A stretch of DNA of 64,000 nt, taken from positions 310,001 to 374,000 of the forward strand of contig JAAEAF010000089.1 of NCBI GenBank assembly GCA_011037195.1, given 5' to 3'. Of the stretch, positions 25,500-38,344 are shown one piece after another; position 1 is the stretch's first letter; the number at the start of each line of letters is the position of its first letter. Below the pieces are notes generated by a model that had not been told where the DNA came from, searched no databases, and saw only the letters and a list, made by a program, of their open reading frames with translations. This stretch comes from Triatoma infestans. Lineage: Eukaryota > Arthropoda > Insecta > Hemiptera > Reduviidae. The translations under genes were made by a program, and so were the position numbers.

Positions 25500-25872
25500 G
25501 TGCTGCTACAAACAGAGCGTGGGAGTCCAGAGCTTTGGCTTGCCTATCCGTTGATGGTGCCCAGTTTGAAGAGCTTCTTTAAAGAAAAAATAAGGTGATT
25601 TTGGCATTAAACTGAAATTTATTTTTCATATTTTAAATTACCATAACTTTTGAAAAACCTAACCGATTTAAAAGTTTTTTTTTTTTTAGAGGCTCAAGTA
25701 CTATAAAAATATGCAAAAAAAAATATAATGTTCCATTGGAAAAAAAAAAGTTGGATCAATCACTGAAAATAAACTAGACTAAAAATGATTAAAAACGTGT
25801 TTTCTATTTTTTCGAAATTTCCGGCCGTTAAAAAAAAAAAGTGGGTGGAGCATATAACTCTGGTCACCCTAT

Positions 25873-27412
25873 GTATAAAGAATAAAAAACAAATACAAAA
25901 AACAATAAATATATTTATTTATATATATAAGTAAATAATAAAAAAAAATAATGATAATAACAATAAAAATAAAATAAAATAAAATAATAAACAAATAAAA
26001 AAGGAGTAGTTAATATTGTATCTATAATAGCTACTGTTTTAAATCAAATTAATTAATGTGAATTTCCTTCATTAATTTGCGTTTTAGTATATCCGCATTT
26101 TAATATTTACTACTATTTTTACATAAGTGTAAATAATTCTAAATGTTTTCATGTAACAGCCATGTTCATAATATGTAATTTTGTCCACATAAATATGTAT
26201 TTATTTTAAATGTAAGCTGCAATGTACATTTTATACATGTAAATTTCATGTAGTGCTGAAATGAGCGGAGCATGATGGTAATAAAGATATTTAAAAAAAA
26301 AACACACACACACACACACACACATACATAATTTCATACACACGCACACGCATACATAGACCAATAAGTAAAAACATGTTTTCCAAACTCAGAGAATCTC
26401 CAAAATGTATTTTGAGTGATAAATTCAATTTCCAAAATTTGATTGATAGCAATTCTTTCTCATATAAATGTAAAAATGTAAGGAAAAGAATATAGAAAAG
26501 ATGTGACAATAATCTATATTGTATGTATTCACAGAAAGGTTTTCTTTAAGGGAGATAAAATATGTCTGAACATACCATGTCTAAGATACAGTGTTATATC
26601 ATTTACTAGGCACCAAAAATCTATCACCATTGCTTTTATATTTTAATAAAAAATACTTTCATTGAAATGTTTATCATTTCAAGTTTTTTTTTGTATTTAT
26701 TTAATAAATAACATCACCATCAAAAGAAACAAGCTAATAAAACAAATTAAACAAAGGTAAGAAATATTTGTTTAATTGTACTAAAATCTTTATTAAGTGA
26801 GATCATATGCATTAAACACATGAATGTTACATAATTTACAGCAATATTTTATAAAAAAATGGATGTTACCAAACCAAATGGACAAGATAGTTTTATGTAT
26901 AAACGAGAGATTACAGGATTAATGATGGAAACACTGTTCGTATTAAGCATTTATCATTCAACCTAACGGCAGTATTCTGGATAAATCTTTACAAATCAGA
27001 AAGATTTGTGTCATTCATTCTAATGTTCTATTTTAAATATATTATCGAGTGAAATTTAGTATAATAAGACAGTAATGGTAGACTATTTCTGCTGAATACC
27101 TACTACTAATATCTCACGAATCTGTCAGTAATTCTGAACTTTAATATCATAATTATTTTGAAAAAGCAACTAAGCACTTCTTCATGCCGTCATTTTGGTG
27201 AAGTTACTACCCAATGATTATATTAAAAACATATGGCTCAACTTCCCATAAAAGGCCAAGGCTTGCCAGTTTTTAGCTATTCATTAAATTAATTTTATGT
27301 ATGTGGCATAGTGCACAAAGTATTGGAAGAGTATTTTAAAGATGAGAACCTATGCAGGATCTAATTCAATCAACATAAATGAAGGAATCAAATTTTTCAC
27401 ATCAGATTTTGT
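25873..27412. other. AT-rich intergenic sequence
   Basis: Low-complexity AAAT/AATA runs at 25880-26000 and a (CA)n tract at 26302-26326. No gene is seen. Confidence 0.5.
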
Positions 27413-27547
27413 TTTTTACTTTCTCTTACTCCTAGTAAAAGGAAGTATTGTAATCGTGTCAAATTTTCGATATCGAGTTTTCACCAGAAATATCCGTTTT
27501 GGGGTCCCCTGAGTCCAAATAAGTGGTTTTTTAGCAAATGGTCGGTC

Positions 27548-27579
<32 letters not shown>

Positions 27580-28460
27580 TGTGTACATGTATGTATGTGT
27601 GTGAACAGCATAGCTCAAAAACGAAAAACTGTAGAAAGTTGAAACTTGATATTCCATTTAGGTATCTCTATGGGATCTGTCAAAATAGGTTGTCTGTTAT
27701 AGGTTATCTGTCAAAATTCCTCAACCGGAAGTACCGCTTTACAAGTTGGATTTTTTTACTTTTTTGCGATTTTCTCAATAATGGCTCCGACGATTTTCTT
27801 CAAACTTGTAACATCAACTACACATACAAAGAGCTACAATTTTTATTTGAAACATTTCTCCGGGAAAATGTATCTAAGGGCACTTTCGGGGGAGGGGTGG
27901 GGTTAGGTTTCCATCTAAAGTGCTATTTCAGTTTATTAGACAATTCTGTGATCTAAATAATGTCAATGAAAATTAAATATGTTGTTGAAATTTCGAGTTT
28001 GAAAAAATCGGATAACCGGAAGTGCGTTTACTTTTCCACTTTACTAAATGATTTATTCTCTTTTTCGCAATTTTCTCAAAAATGGCTCCGACGATTTTCT
28101 TGAAACTTCGTATATAAACTAAACGAGCAATGATCTACAACTTTTATTTGAAACATTTCTCTGGAAAAATTCATTTAAGGGCACTTCTAGAGGAGGGGTG
28201 GGGTTACAGCTTCCCCTAAAGTGGTATCATAGTTGATTACACAATTCTATAATCCAAACAAAATTAATTAGAAACAAATAGATGGCCAAAATTCCGAGTT
28301 TCAATAAAATTAATAAACCGGAAGTGCGCTTTTACTGGACAGTTTTTTCAGTTTTCGACGAATTTCAATAAATTTGTTACACAAACTATAAAATTTGTCA
28401 ATTATAATTTTGAGAACAGGCGTAAGAGAAAGTTGTGTGAGTGTTTCACACCAGATTTTT
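27413..28460 (+). repeat. R1 repeat family, longest copy
   Basis: Runs from tttttactttctcttactcc to cacaccagattttt. The ends are loosely inverted (actttctcttactc against gtaagagaaagt). Inside are a (GT)n tract (27547-27572) and two diverged modules of about 300 bases, each with tttctcaaaaatggctccga-like, ggaagtgcgttt and cttttatttgaaacatttct. There is no protein-coding signal. Other copies are at 8405, 16245 and 36948. It is probably a non-autonomous DNA transposon. Confidence 0.7.
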
Positions 28461-30103
28461 TTTAAATTGTTTTTGTTTTTATAAATGAAAACAAAAATAT
28501 TATACTTTCATTCATTCACCAGAAATTACTGGTTATAAATTACTTCAGAACGAGTGGCCCATACTATAGCTCTAATCGAAGATGGACAAACTCAGCAGTA
28601 CGAAAGATGGACATTACGGTTCCCTAGACCAGAGTAAGAGAAAGTAATAAATCAATCATAAAAAAAAATACGTATTATTTACCCATATTATTAAATTTTA
28701 ACTAATATTTCATATAATAGTAACTAATAAATTCTTCCTTTTGTTATTGTAAAGCGCTGACCCGTTTTATCGTAATTAATTACCATATAAAATTTAAATA
28801 AATTTTTTATTAAGCTATATTAAGCTTTTTTTTTATTAAGCTATATGTGATTTTTTTTCTAATAAAAAAATTGCTATCACATTTAGTAAAATGCCTGAAT
28901 GATTTTTACATCATTCATCCAACTAGGTATACATATTTAACGATCTCACTTAATGACTGCGTTAGATCGTTAATATTCTTATCTCCATTTCCTTTTAACT
29001 ATTTATTCTACAGTATGAAGATTTACTAGGGTAATCCGAGAAAAAAAACAAAAAAAAAAACAGAAATGAAATATCAATATAATTTGAATTTTTATTAATG
29101 GAGAGGAATAATCATAATTCTGATAGCTCTTAGAAACTTCGATTACTTAAAGGGGCTTGTCGCTGAAAGAAGCTCGTTTATCTACTGGGGCATTCACATG
29201 CCTTTCTCTTACTCTAATTCTCAAAATTACTGGTGTAAGTGTAAGTGTAAGTGAAAAAAATAATCAAAAATATATATTTGGATACATAATGTGTATATGA
29301 ATGAATTTATATAAATACATGTGTAATCTGTACGAGAAGAAAATAAAAAAAAAAACAAAAAAAACATAAGTAGCTTAACTATATACGTATACCCGCGTTA
29401 GGGAGGGTATTGTTCATTTTATGGCAGAATGTATCATTCTCTCTGAAATACGTCGTCTACATGTAGCTTTTGGTATTTTAATCAAAAGACAGTTTATTAA
29501 TAAGTTAGAAAATAATTTTCGTACTTTAATCAAATATACTCGACATGTATGAGGGCTATATCGATAGCAATTAGTAATTTCTTAGTTTTTAAAACTTTGT
29601 GGTTTTATAAAAAATAGGTTAGTTTGAGTTACAAATTATGTAAGTATAACTTTATTTTTGTTTATCTTTAGAATTATTGATTTCATGTTCTTGTTTTTTT
29701 TCTTATGTATGTATATTTCTGTTCTATAAATCGACCACCGTAAATCGACCATGCCGTATATTACTTGTATTACCTTTTGATAAATTATGTAAAATTTTTT
29801 GATTGAAAAATAAAAAAGGGATATTACAAAAAAACAAAAAACAAAAAACGTAGATAACCGGGTTAGATATCACGAGAGCATTTGAATGAAGGTATATGCA
29901 ACATTAGTTCATTGAAAGTGAAAGTTAATAAAAATTTTCAATTTGTCACTAGAACTTACAAAGTAGCTCTAACTTGATATACTTAGGTAAATTTATCAGA
30001 TGCATATTCATTCATTTTCACAGTAAAATTTAATGTAAAAAAGATTATTGTAAGTAAGATTTATACATGTTGTCGTTGAGTCCGCAGAACTGGAAAGCAG
30101 CAG
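28461..30103. other. AT-rich intergenic sequence
   Basis: Short R1-like end fragments occur at about 28610-28650 and 29190-29240 (tttctcttactctaattctc). No gene is seen. Confidence 0.45.
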
Positions 30104-30745
30104 AGATATTTTCCGTGATAGCCTGCTTCTTTTCGTGGTCATCAACCGATTTCGGGCGTTCGCCCATCGGCAAGGTGTTTTGTCAAAACAGTTTGATAAC
30201 AGACTTGAACAGAGCAAATTTGTAAAAAAAAATATATATATAAATTATATAAATACATACGTAATATGTACGAGAAGAAAATATATATACAAAAAATTAT
30301 AATTATATATATTAAATAATTAATATAATTAAATATAAAAATATAAAAAAAAATCACTTTTTTTTTTTTTAATTGAAGGCACATCAACATCTAGGTCATA
30401 AGTGCCCGGAGCCTTCTCGGCAATGTTGGCCTCCGGACAATGTTCTCTAGTTACAGACAACACTGTCCTCCACCGAACAGTAGTGAGCTGTAGAGGTTCC
30501 TAGGAACAAAAAATCTAAGGGTAGCATGGGCTCGAACCCGAGGTCTCCGCGTGGGAGTCCAATGCGCTAACCACTTAGCTAATCCCTCCCCTGTTTATAT
30601 ACTCCATATACGGAGTGTATAAACTAAATTAGTTCTTTGCAAGCCTAATTTAAAGCCACTGTTTTGACAAAACAACCTGATGATGGGCGAACGCCCGAAA
30701 TCAGTCGATGACCACGAAAAGAAACAGGCTATCACGGAAAATATC
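30104..30745. mobile_element. foldback element enclosing a SINE
   Basis: About 90-base arms at 30104-30193 and 30658-30745 are inverted copies with a handful of mismatches. Both contain atttcgggcgttcgcccat, tttcgtggtcatc and ttttgtcaaaacag. The interior holds AT-rich sequence and the SINE at 30370-30595. Confidence 0.75.
30370..30595 (-). repeat. tRNA-derived SINE
   Basis: The minus strand from 30595 reads GGGATTAGCTAAGTGGTTAG (A-box-like), then CCCACGCGGAGACCTCGG and GGTTCGAGCCC (B-box-like) at about 30532-30542. This is followed by a conserved body and a T-rich/A-rich 3' end at 30360-30372. It is the cleanest copy of the family in the window. Confidence 0.8.
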
Positions 30746-31179
30746 TTTGATAAGATTTATACTGTTATGATGATCTGATTGATATTAACAAGAGAAGGGA
30801 AACATGTATTATAGTCTTCTTTACAACATATCGCTCTCTGAAATAAGAATATGGAAATATAACAGCCCATGGTACAAATCTCACTTGTTTAAAATATACC
30901 AAATTGTGTCAATCTATTTTTTAATGCTGATTGAAAAACTGATAGGCGGACACAGAAGACGAGAATTTTGTAAAAAAAAAAAAAAAAATCGTTATTGAAA
31001 TTAAAATTCATTGAAAAGAGTATACGTATACAACCAGAGGTGAGACTGAATGAAGTTCAGATCGAACAATCGGTTTGCTGGTTATTATTTATAAATAATA
31101 TATATATTTCAATTTAAATTATTAAACATAGTTTAATAATTAGAACATTTAAATCCAGTGCCAAAATTGCTGTTTAGGT

Positions 31180-31325
31180 TTAAGTCCAGTGCTACCGTTA
31201 GATATTTTTTTCTTCCTAGGAGCGCTCACGCTATATTTTTGGTGATGGATAGTGTTGTCTGTTACACGAGAACACTGTCCGCAGTACTCTGAGAAGATGC
31301 CAAAGACCATAGATGACATGCCTTA
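31180..31325 (+). repeat. SINE body fragment
   Basis: Contains cttcctaggagc, gatagtgttgtctgttacac and gagaacactgtccgcagtac, matching the body of the SINE family. The tRNA-like head is missing or degraded. Confidence 0.5.
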
Positions 31326-32155
31326 AAAAAAAAAAAATACTTACCTCGATTTTAATTTATTTGGAAAATATTACTGATTTAAATAAGTGATTTCTGGTGA
31401 AAAGAAACTTTTTTTCTTAAGTTGTAAACCATCTTCAAACTAAACGGTTAGAAAAACATTAAGACATCACTTTTCGCTACAACAGACAGTAGCAATAATT
31501 CTATTATTCATCGCTGAGCTGCGGAAGCGAATATATAGCGTCAGTTTACATAAAGGCTTTCTTAAAAAAAAAATAAAATAGAAGAAGAGTCTGCACGGCC
31601 GTCAGCGCCGTGTAAACCATACAACAGAGATTGCTGCCTTTATACAAAAAAGTTTTAGATATAAGCGTATAAATATTTTTAATATGCAAATTTCCCTGAC
31701 TTGTATTGTAAAAAATTCTTTCGACTTATCTATTTAAAATATAACAAATAACAATTTATCCTATAAATAATCCTATTACCAATATTTCTTTCTTGTCTTG
31801 CAAAAAAAAGTCGGCCTTATATTTAAATCACTGGTCATTTATTGTATGACCCATCAAAAATGGGTAAATTATTTATAGCATGAAGATTACAAATATATAC
31901 ATATTTGTTTGTATTTGTTGTACAAGTTATATTTGTTTGTATATAAGCAGTAGTTTCGTCAGGATATTTTTTTCTTTTCATCAATATTATGGGGGCAATG
32001 GTTTGAAGTCACTCAAGTTATTTTTAATCATTATATTTTTATGAGGAAGCTGAAAGTAATAAGCTGATGCCTAGGATATTGAACGTCTCTAGCGTGATGT
32101 TAGCAGAGTTAAACCAGTCGTTAAACTTGGACTAGAAACAATTAGCATTATAGAT
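31326..32155. other. intergenic sequence left of Copia
   Basis: AT-rich, no gene. It ends at the 5-bp target site of the Copia insertion. Confidence 0.5.
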
Positions 32156-32160
32156 GATGC

Positions 32161-32379
32161 TGTTAAATAAATGTAAATTCTTTATTTGTATATCATTCCT
32201 TTAGTACTTAGTGGCAACACTGATTGTATTAGCTTGCTGTGTTATAAACGGACCTCTGTGTTCAATGTTATGATGCCTTCCCCGTGTAACATGTTTTTTT
32301 TGTTATTAAACTTTTCATCTCTAAATGTTTGCTTTTTCTATTAGTTCTCTGCCTTTAACTACATTGCTTTAATCTATTA
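32161..32379 (+). repeat. Copia 5' LTR
   Basis: 219 bp, beginning TGTTAAATAAATG and ending AATCTATTA. Contains attaaac/ttattaaacttt near the likely poly(A) region. Confidence 0.93.
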
Positions 32380-32398
32380 GGTTATGGGCCATAAGTTC
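32380..32398 (+). promoter_or_regulatory. Copia primer binding site
   Basis: GGTTATGGGCC directly after the LTR equals the Drosophila copia binding site for an internal fragment of initiator tRNA-Met, rather than the 3' end of a tRNA. Confidence 0.75.
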
Positions 32399-32576
32399 AG
32401 TTGTGATATGTAAAAGAGTGAAGTCAGGTTGAGGATATTCTTTAACTTTAGTGTTTTGAATTGAACACAATAGGCAGAATTTATTTGTTAGTGTGGAGTT
32501 TGTTTAATTCAATAAACAAAACCCAACTTTCATTGTGGAGTTAATTCAGAAAAGACGTAAACACAAGTAAGTTAAA

Positions 32577-33360
32577 ATGGAAATGTTTAAACACGTGAAA
32601 CCTCTTTCTGGTAAGTCTGATTGGCCTTTTTGGAGCAAAAAAATTGGAGATTTATTAGATTATCATGAGGGAGCATTAGATGTCATGGATGGAAATCTCT
32701 TGAAGCCTGAAGATCTTCCCAAAGGAGCAAAGGAAGACGAAATTAAATGCCATAAAGAAAAATCTGATTTATTTAGAAAAGCTAATAGTTATGCTAAGTC
32801 TATGATATCCAGTTGTATTACAGACACAGTATACCAAAAGATTGTGGATAAAGAGACGGCTACAGATGTGGAAGGCATTAAAGGAACAATTTGAAGCTTC
32901 TACTCAAGATCAGCTATTCAAAATTTGTACCGACTTTTTTGCTTTTAATTGGATACAAGGTGAAGGTGTATCTACATATGTAGCTAAATTAAAAAGTTTG
33001 TTTAATGAACTGAATAACGGACTTAGGTAAGAATTTAAATTCATTACCTGATATAATGTTAGTCTGTAAGACTTTGCAAATTTTACCAAATACTTATATT
33101 ACTTTTAAATCTAGTTGGATGTTATTATCAAAAGATGATAATAGTAATATGGATGAGTTAGCCATCCAGTTATGCACTTTTGAAAGGAACTTTATGAAGG
33201 TTGATAAGTGTGAGTCAATTTTACAAGAAGCATTAATAGCTAATGATGTGAAAAAAAGCAAACCTAAACATACAAATAAATCAAAATCTGGGCATTGTAA
33301 TTATTGTAAACGTCCTGGACATTGGATTAGGGACTGCAAGAAGTGGATTTCTGATGGAAG
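32577..33360 (+). pseudogene. gag: Copia gag region
   Basis: Starts ATG at 32577 (MEMFKHVKPLSGKSDWPFW). Frameshifts near 32865 and 33028 break it into three frames, which together run through FNELNN, LVCKTLQILP and a zinc knuckle CNYCKRPGHWIRDC at about 33297-33338. It packages the RNA. The missing single bases could be real mutations or sequencing errors. Confidence 0.85.
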
Positions 33361-34911
33361 ACCTCCTAAGAAACATCAGGAGACTTCTGTAGCAGATAGT
33401 AATGCTCTCATGTTCACTGAATGTGAGGCTTTCACAGTCGAATCTGATCCTTCAGTATGGTGGACTGATAATGGTACAACAAGGCATGTGACCAATTGTC
33501 CTAACTATTTTATTAGTTTCCAAAAATTTAGGAAACCATGTTTTATAAAGTCCGCTGGAAAAGAATCTCTTGTCGTTATCGGATCAGGCTCTGTTCAAGT
33601 ATGTTGTGACTCTGGTCAATATATTACTCTTTTAGATGTGTGGTATGTTCCAGATATTTCTAGGAAGTTATTTTCGTTTCTTGCTGCCCAAGATAAAACC
33701 CAAAGAGTATTTTTGAGTCAACTGCAGTAAAGTGCTTGCTTAAAAATAATGGTAAAGTAATAGTCCGTGGGAGTCGTGAATCTGGAGGAACCATGTTTAA
33801 AGCAGCATTCAAATCAGCATTACCTAAGGAAGTACCTGCAGTAAATGTAACTGATGATACTTTGCAACTGTACCATGAAAGATGGGGCCATCAGGACAAG
33901 CGGCACGTTGAAGCAATGCTAAGGAAGGAGATGAAGGTAAAACTTTTTCCTAAAAATAATTCTTTATGTGAACCATGCATTTATGGTAAGGCACACAGGT
34001 TACCTTTTGGTGTTAGACAAAAGTCAACAACACCTGGTGAATTATTGTCAGCAGATGTATGTGGTCCCTTTCCTGAATCTTTCACAAAGAAAAGGTACTT
34101 AGTTATATTTAAAGATACTTATACTAAATTTCGCTATGGCTATATCATGAAGGAGAAGTCAGAAGTAAAAGATAAGCTAAGAATGGTACTTCAACATGCC
34201 AAAACTCTAGCTCATTCAATAAAAGAACTTTTGAGTGATAACGGAGGAGAATTTGACTGTCAAGAAGTCAGAGAAATTTTAAGTGCTGCAGGAGTAACCC
34301 AGAGGTTAACTGCACCTTACACGCCTCAGCAAAACGGAGCTAGTGAACGCGAAATTCGCACAGTTATTGAAATGGCGAGAACTTTCAAGTATTCCAATGA
34401 AGATATTGTTTTTCCTCCTGCAATGTGCGCTGAACTTGTTGCTACATCCATGTACATATTAAATAGAACCGGAAAATCTTCTGTTAAGGGAATGAGTCCT
34501 TATGAGTTATGGTTAGGGAAGAAACCTAGAACAAAACACTTAAGAATCATAGGATCATTGTGTTATGCTCATATTCCTACAGAAAAACGAAGGAAGATGG
34601 ACAAGAAAGCTATAAAAGGTTATCTCATAGGATATGATGGTGACGAGCGCTATAGAATTTGGGTAAAGGAAGAAAATAAGGTAATTCTTTCCAGAGATGT
34701 GATTTTTCAGGAAAAATCAAGTTGCTGTGACCTAGTAAAACTACCTTTGAAGGACGTAGAACTTCATAATGAGGGAAAGTTTGAAGAATTAGAACATGAA
34801 GAACCTTCAAGCAATGAAGATACTTCAGGGTCTGATTGTGAGGAATCTGATACTGAAAAATCTCAAGCATTAATGATCCCGACGATGAAGAGGATTCTTC
34901 AAAGAATTTAA
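33361..34911 (+). pseudogene. pol: Copia protease and integrase region
   Basis: The protease site reads WWTDNGTTRHVTN, with Asn where the family has Ser (DSG). A stop/frameshift occurs at 33730. Integrase follows: the HHCC-type ERWGHQDKRH...CEPCIYGKAH region, then catalytic Asp in SADVCGPF, LLSDNGGEF and the Glu in QQNGASERE. The frame ends in a stop at 34909-34911 after an acidic linker. Confidence 0.88.
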
Positions 34912-34953
34912 GAGATAGGTCAATATTAAGAAAACACTTCATTAAACGATTAT

Positions 34954-36263
34954 GTGATGTTTAGTGAAGAATTAATGAGTAATGAAGAAACTCCTCAATC
35001 TTATGAAGAGGCTGTCAGTGGAAAGCGTAAGTTTCAATGGAAGCAAGCCATGGAGAGTGAGATGAATTCTCTTAGAGAAAACAATACTTGGGAGTTGACA
35101 TCTCTACCTAAAGGAGCTAAGACTATACCCTGCAGATGGGAGTACAGAGTGAAATCAAATCCTGATGACAGTGTTGACAAATACAAAGCAAGATTAGTTA
35201 TTAAAAGCTTCAGTCAACGTTATGGAATTGACTACAATGAAACCTTCAGACCTGTGGCTAAATTAAGTACTATCCACTCTATGCTAAGTGTTGCTGCAAG
35301 AGAAAATATGTATCTGGTCCAATTCGATATTACCACAGCATTCCTGTATGGTGAACTGAAAGAAGGTATTTATATGCAACAACCTGAGGGATATAACGAT
35401 AACACCAATCGTGTTTGCAAATTAAAACGTAGTTTGTATGGTCTCAAGCAAGGTCCTAGATGTTGGAGCATGCGTTTCAGCTCTTATCTTTCATCAATTG
35501 GATTTAAAACTAGTGAAGCAGATCCTTGTCTTTATATTCGAGATGTAAATGGCAAAAAGGTGATAGTTGCTCTGTATGTTGATGATGGGCTGGTAATGGC
35601 AAGTAATGAAAAAGAAGCTACCAATTTCATAGAAGAGTTGAGAAGAGAATTTAAACTAACATGTAAACCAGCATCATATTTTCTTGGTATAGAAATTGAA
35701 CGTTTTACTGATGGTTCAATTAAAATATGTCAAAAAGCATATACAAAAAGGTTGCTGGAGCGTTTTAATTTTAGTGACTGTAAACCAGTATCTACACCGA
35801 TGTTAAAAGAAGGTAACTCTACTTATGAAAATATTGATACTAAGACAGACCATGGGTTTCCTTACAGACAAGCTGTAGGTGCTCTAATGGTAAATGCTCT
35901 GGAACCAGGCCAGACTTGGCGTACAGTGCCAGTGTGTTATCACGAACACTTGATTGCTCTACGGCAGCTGATGTTGCAAAACTGAAAAGAGTCTTAAGGT
36001 ATATTGCTGGGACATGTGACTCTGGAATTGTTTATCGCCCTTGTGAGAGTGACAAACTAGAATGCTGGAGTGATGCAGATTTTGGGGGCTGCTACAAGAC
36101 TGGGAGATCAACATCAGGAGTTGTAATTAAGTATGCTGGTGGTTGCATATCCTGGCTAAGTCAAAGCCAGGCTATGACAGCTACATCAACTACAGAAGCT
36201 GAACTGGTTGCTGCTAATGAAGCTGTAAAGGAAATAATATGGATATGTCGTCTACTTTATTGA
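34954..36263 (+). pseudogene. pol: Copia reverse transcriptase and RNase H region
   Basis: RT motifs: KARLVIKSFSQRYGIDYNET, FDITTAFLYGELKE, SLYGLKQGPRCW and the catalytic LYVDDG at about 35570-35590. A frameshift near 35915-35930 passes to the RNase H frame: CWSDADFGGC, GRSTSGVV, SWLSQSQAMTATSTTEAE. The final frame stops at 36261-36263. Confidence 0.9.
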
Positions 36264-36516
36264 AATGAGATGAAAGAAACAGATTCCCGTTCTACAAGTT
36301 GATAATACTGCAACCCTAAGGCTGGCTCAAAATCCGGAGTTCCATCGTCGGACTAAGCATATCAAGATTAAATACTTCTTCATTAGAGAAAAGGTATTAG
36401 AAGGAAAGCTTCAGATTAAGCAGGTATCAACCATACAAGACTTTCAGTGTTGATTAAACAGCTAGGTATGTTGTAATTTCATTTACATAGTGTTCTAAAG
36501 TAATGATAAGGGAAAG

Positions 36517-36736
36517 TGTTAAATAAATGTAAATTCTTTATTTGTATATCATTCCTTTAGTACTTAGTGGCAACACTGATTGTATTAGCTTGCTGTGTTA
36601 TAAACGGACCTCTGTGTTCAATGTTATGATGCCTTCCCCGTGTAACATGTTTTTTTTGTTATTAAACTTTTCATCTCTAAATGTTTGCTTTTTCTATTAG
36701 TTCTCTGCCTTTAACTACATTGCATTTAATCTATTA
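36517..36736 (+). repeat. Copia 3' LTR
   Basis: 220 bp, the same as the 5' LTR except for one extra A near its end. Preceded by the polypurine-like aagggaaag. Confidence 0.93.
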
Positions 36737-36947
36737 GATGCATGATTTATTTCAAAATATGTGACATCAGCACTTAATAGATGAAATGTGTTTTCCAACT
36801 ATTACACGAGATATATATGCTGTGCTAGAAGCTGATTTATATTCAGATCCAGCGAAAAAGAAACTTATTGAAGGATCAAAGATATTTTACAGCGGCCTTC
36901 ATCATTATTATATGTTAGGATAAAACGTCTGCACTATAAAAAAAAAA

Positions 36948-37937
36948 ATCTGGAGTGAAACACTCACACAACTTTCTCTTACTCCAGTTCTCAAAATTAT
37001 AATTGACAAATTTTATAGCTGTGCACCAAATTTAATGAAATTCGTCGAAAACTGAAAAAAATGTTCAGTAAAATCGCACTTCCGGTTTACTAATTTTCTT
37101 GAAACTCGAAATTTTGTCCATCTTTTATTTCTAATTAATTTTGTTTGGACGATAGAATTGTATAATCAACTACAGAGAAGCTGTATCAACTGTAGCACTC
37201 TAGAGAAAAGCATAACCCCCACCCCTCCCCTAAAACTGGCCTTAAATGAATTTTCCCTAAGAAATGTTTTAAATAAAAGTTGCAGATCTTTGTATGTTTA
37301 GTTATCGTTGTTAATAAGATGTTTCAAGAACATCGTAGGAACTATTTTTGAGAAAATCGCGAAAAAGTGAAAAAATCATTTAGTAAAGTAAACTCACTTC
37401 CGGTTATCCATTTTTCAAACTCGGAATTTCAACAACATATTTCATTCTAATAACCTTATTTAGATAACGGAATTGGCTAATAAACTGAAATAGCACTTTA
37501 GATGAAAACCTAATCCCACCCCTCCCCCATAACTGCCCTTAAATGAATTTTCCCAGAGAAATGTATTCAAATAAAAGTTGTAGCTCTTTGTATGCATAGT
37601 TTATATAAGTTTGAAGAAAATCGCCAGAGCCATTTTTGAGAAAAACGCAAAAAAGTAAAAAAAACAACTAGTAAATTGGTACTTCCGGTTGAGGAACTGT
37701 GACAGATAACGTACTGTCACATGCTACAGTGATACTTAAGCGGAATATCAAGTTTCAACTTTCTACAATTTTTGAGCAATACTGTTCACATTCACACACA
37801 CACGCAGACCATTAGCTAAAAACCACTTTTTTTGACTCAGGGGACCTCAAAACGGATATTTCAAGTGAAAACTCGATATCGAAAATTTGACACGATTACA
37901 ATATTTCCTCTTACTAGGAGCAAGAGAACGTAAAAAA
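36948..37937 (-). repeat. R1 repeat family copy, minus orientation
   Basis: Reads as the reverse complement of the 27413 copy: from ctggagtgaaacactcacac on the plus strand to cttactaggagcaagagaa. It contains both 300-base modules and the CA tract. Confidence 0.7.
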
Positions 37938-38344
37938 AAACAACAAGAGAATGTAATAAAATTCTGAACTTTTTAGGCCTTACTAAAGTCATGGAACATG
38001 TAATGGAAATCCTCAAAGATTTAAACACACCTGCCACAATAAGTCATCTATAGACGCTGGTGCAAAGGGAAAAATAATCGAGATATCAATTTCATTGGGA
38101 AATGCTGATTTAATGTTTGGATCAAGTCGAAATCTTAGTTCGCTGCCATACTGAATAGTTGCATGAAAATATTTATCTATCTAATGTCACAAGATGGCCA
38201 AGGGTATTGATGAAGCTGTTGAAAATCGTAATTAGTTGACTTCATGTAGTGCTTCACAAATTGACTTCAAGAATGATTGACGAACTTCAAGAATTATTCT
38301 GTGACTTCAATTAATTACATATGATGAAAATGCTGTTTTTTAAT

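Larger units (their letters stand above)
24461..25870 (-). mobile_element. Tc1/mariner-superfamily element rearranged into a foldback
   Basis: The ends read CAGGGTGACTAGAGTTATAT and the inverse ATATAACTCTGGTCACCCT. The inverted arms are exceptionally long, roughly 24461-24943 against 25387-25870, with few mismatches. Each arm includes the outer TIR plus the last ~40 codons of the transposase. The loop between the arms carries the catalytic core. The N-terminal DNA-binding half is missing. Confidence 0.85.
32156..36741 (+). mobile_element. Ty1/copia LTR retrotransposon, near-complete
   Basis: A 5-bp target duplication GATGC (32156-32160 and 36737-36741) flanks two LTRs, 32161-32379 and 36517-36736, that differ by a single base indel. 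The order is gag, protease, integrase, RT, RNase H, as in Copia. The primer binding site GGTTATGGGCC starts right after the left LTR, and a purine run (aagggaaag) precedes the right LTR. The polyprotein frame is broken in at least four places despite the very young LTRs. Confidence 0.95.

Noticed and set aside
27546..27956. Open frame beginning MCVCVCV
   Set aside because: Its start is a (GT)n microsatellite and the rest is the R1 repeat; no protein family features.
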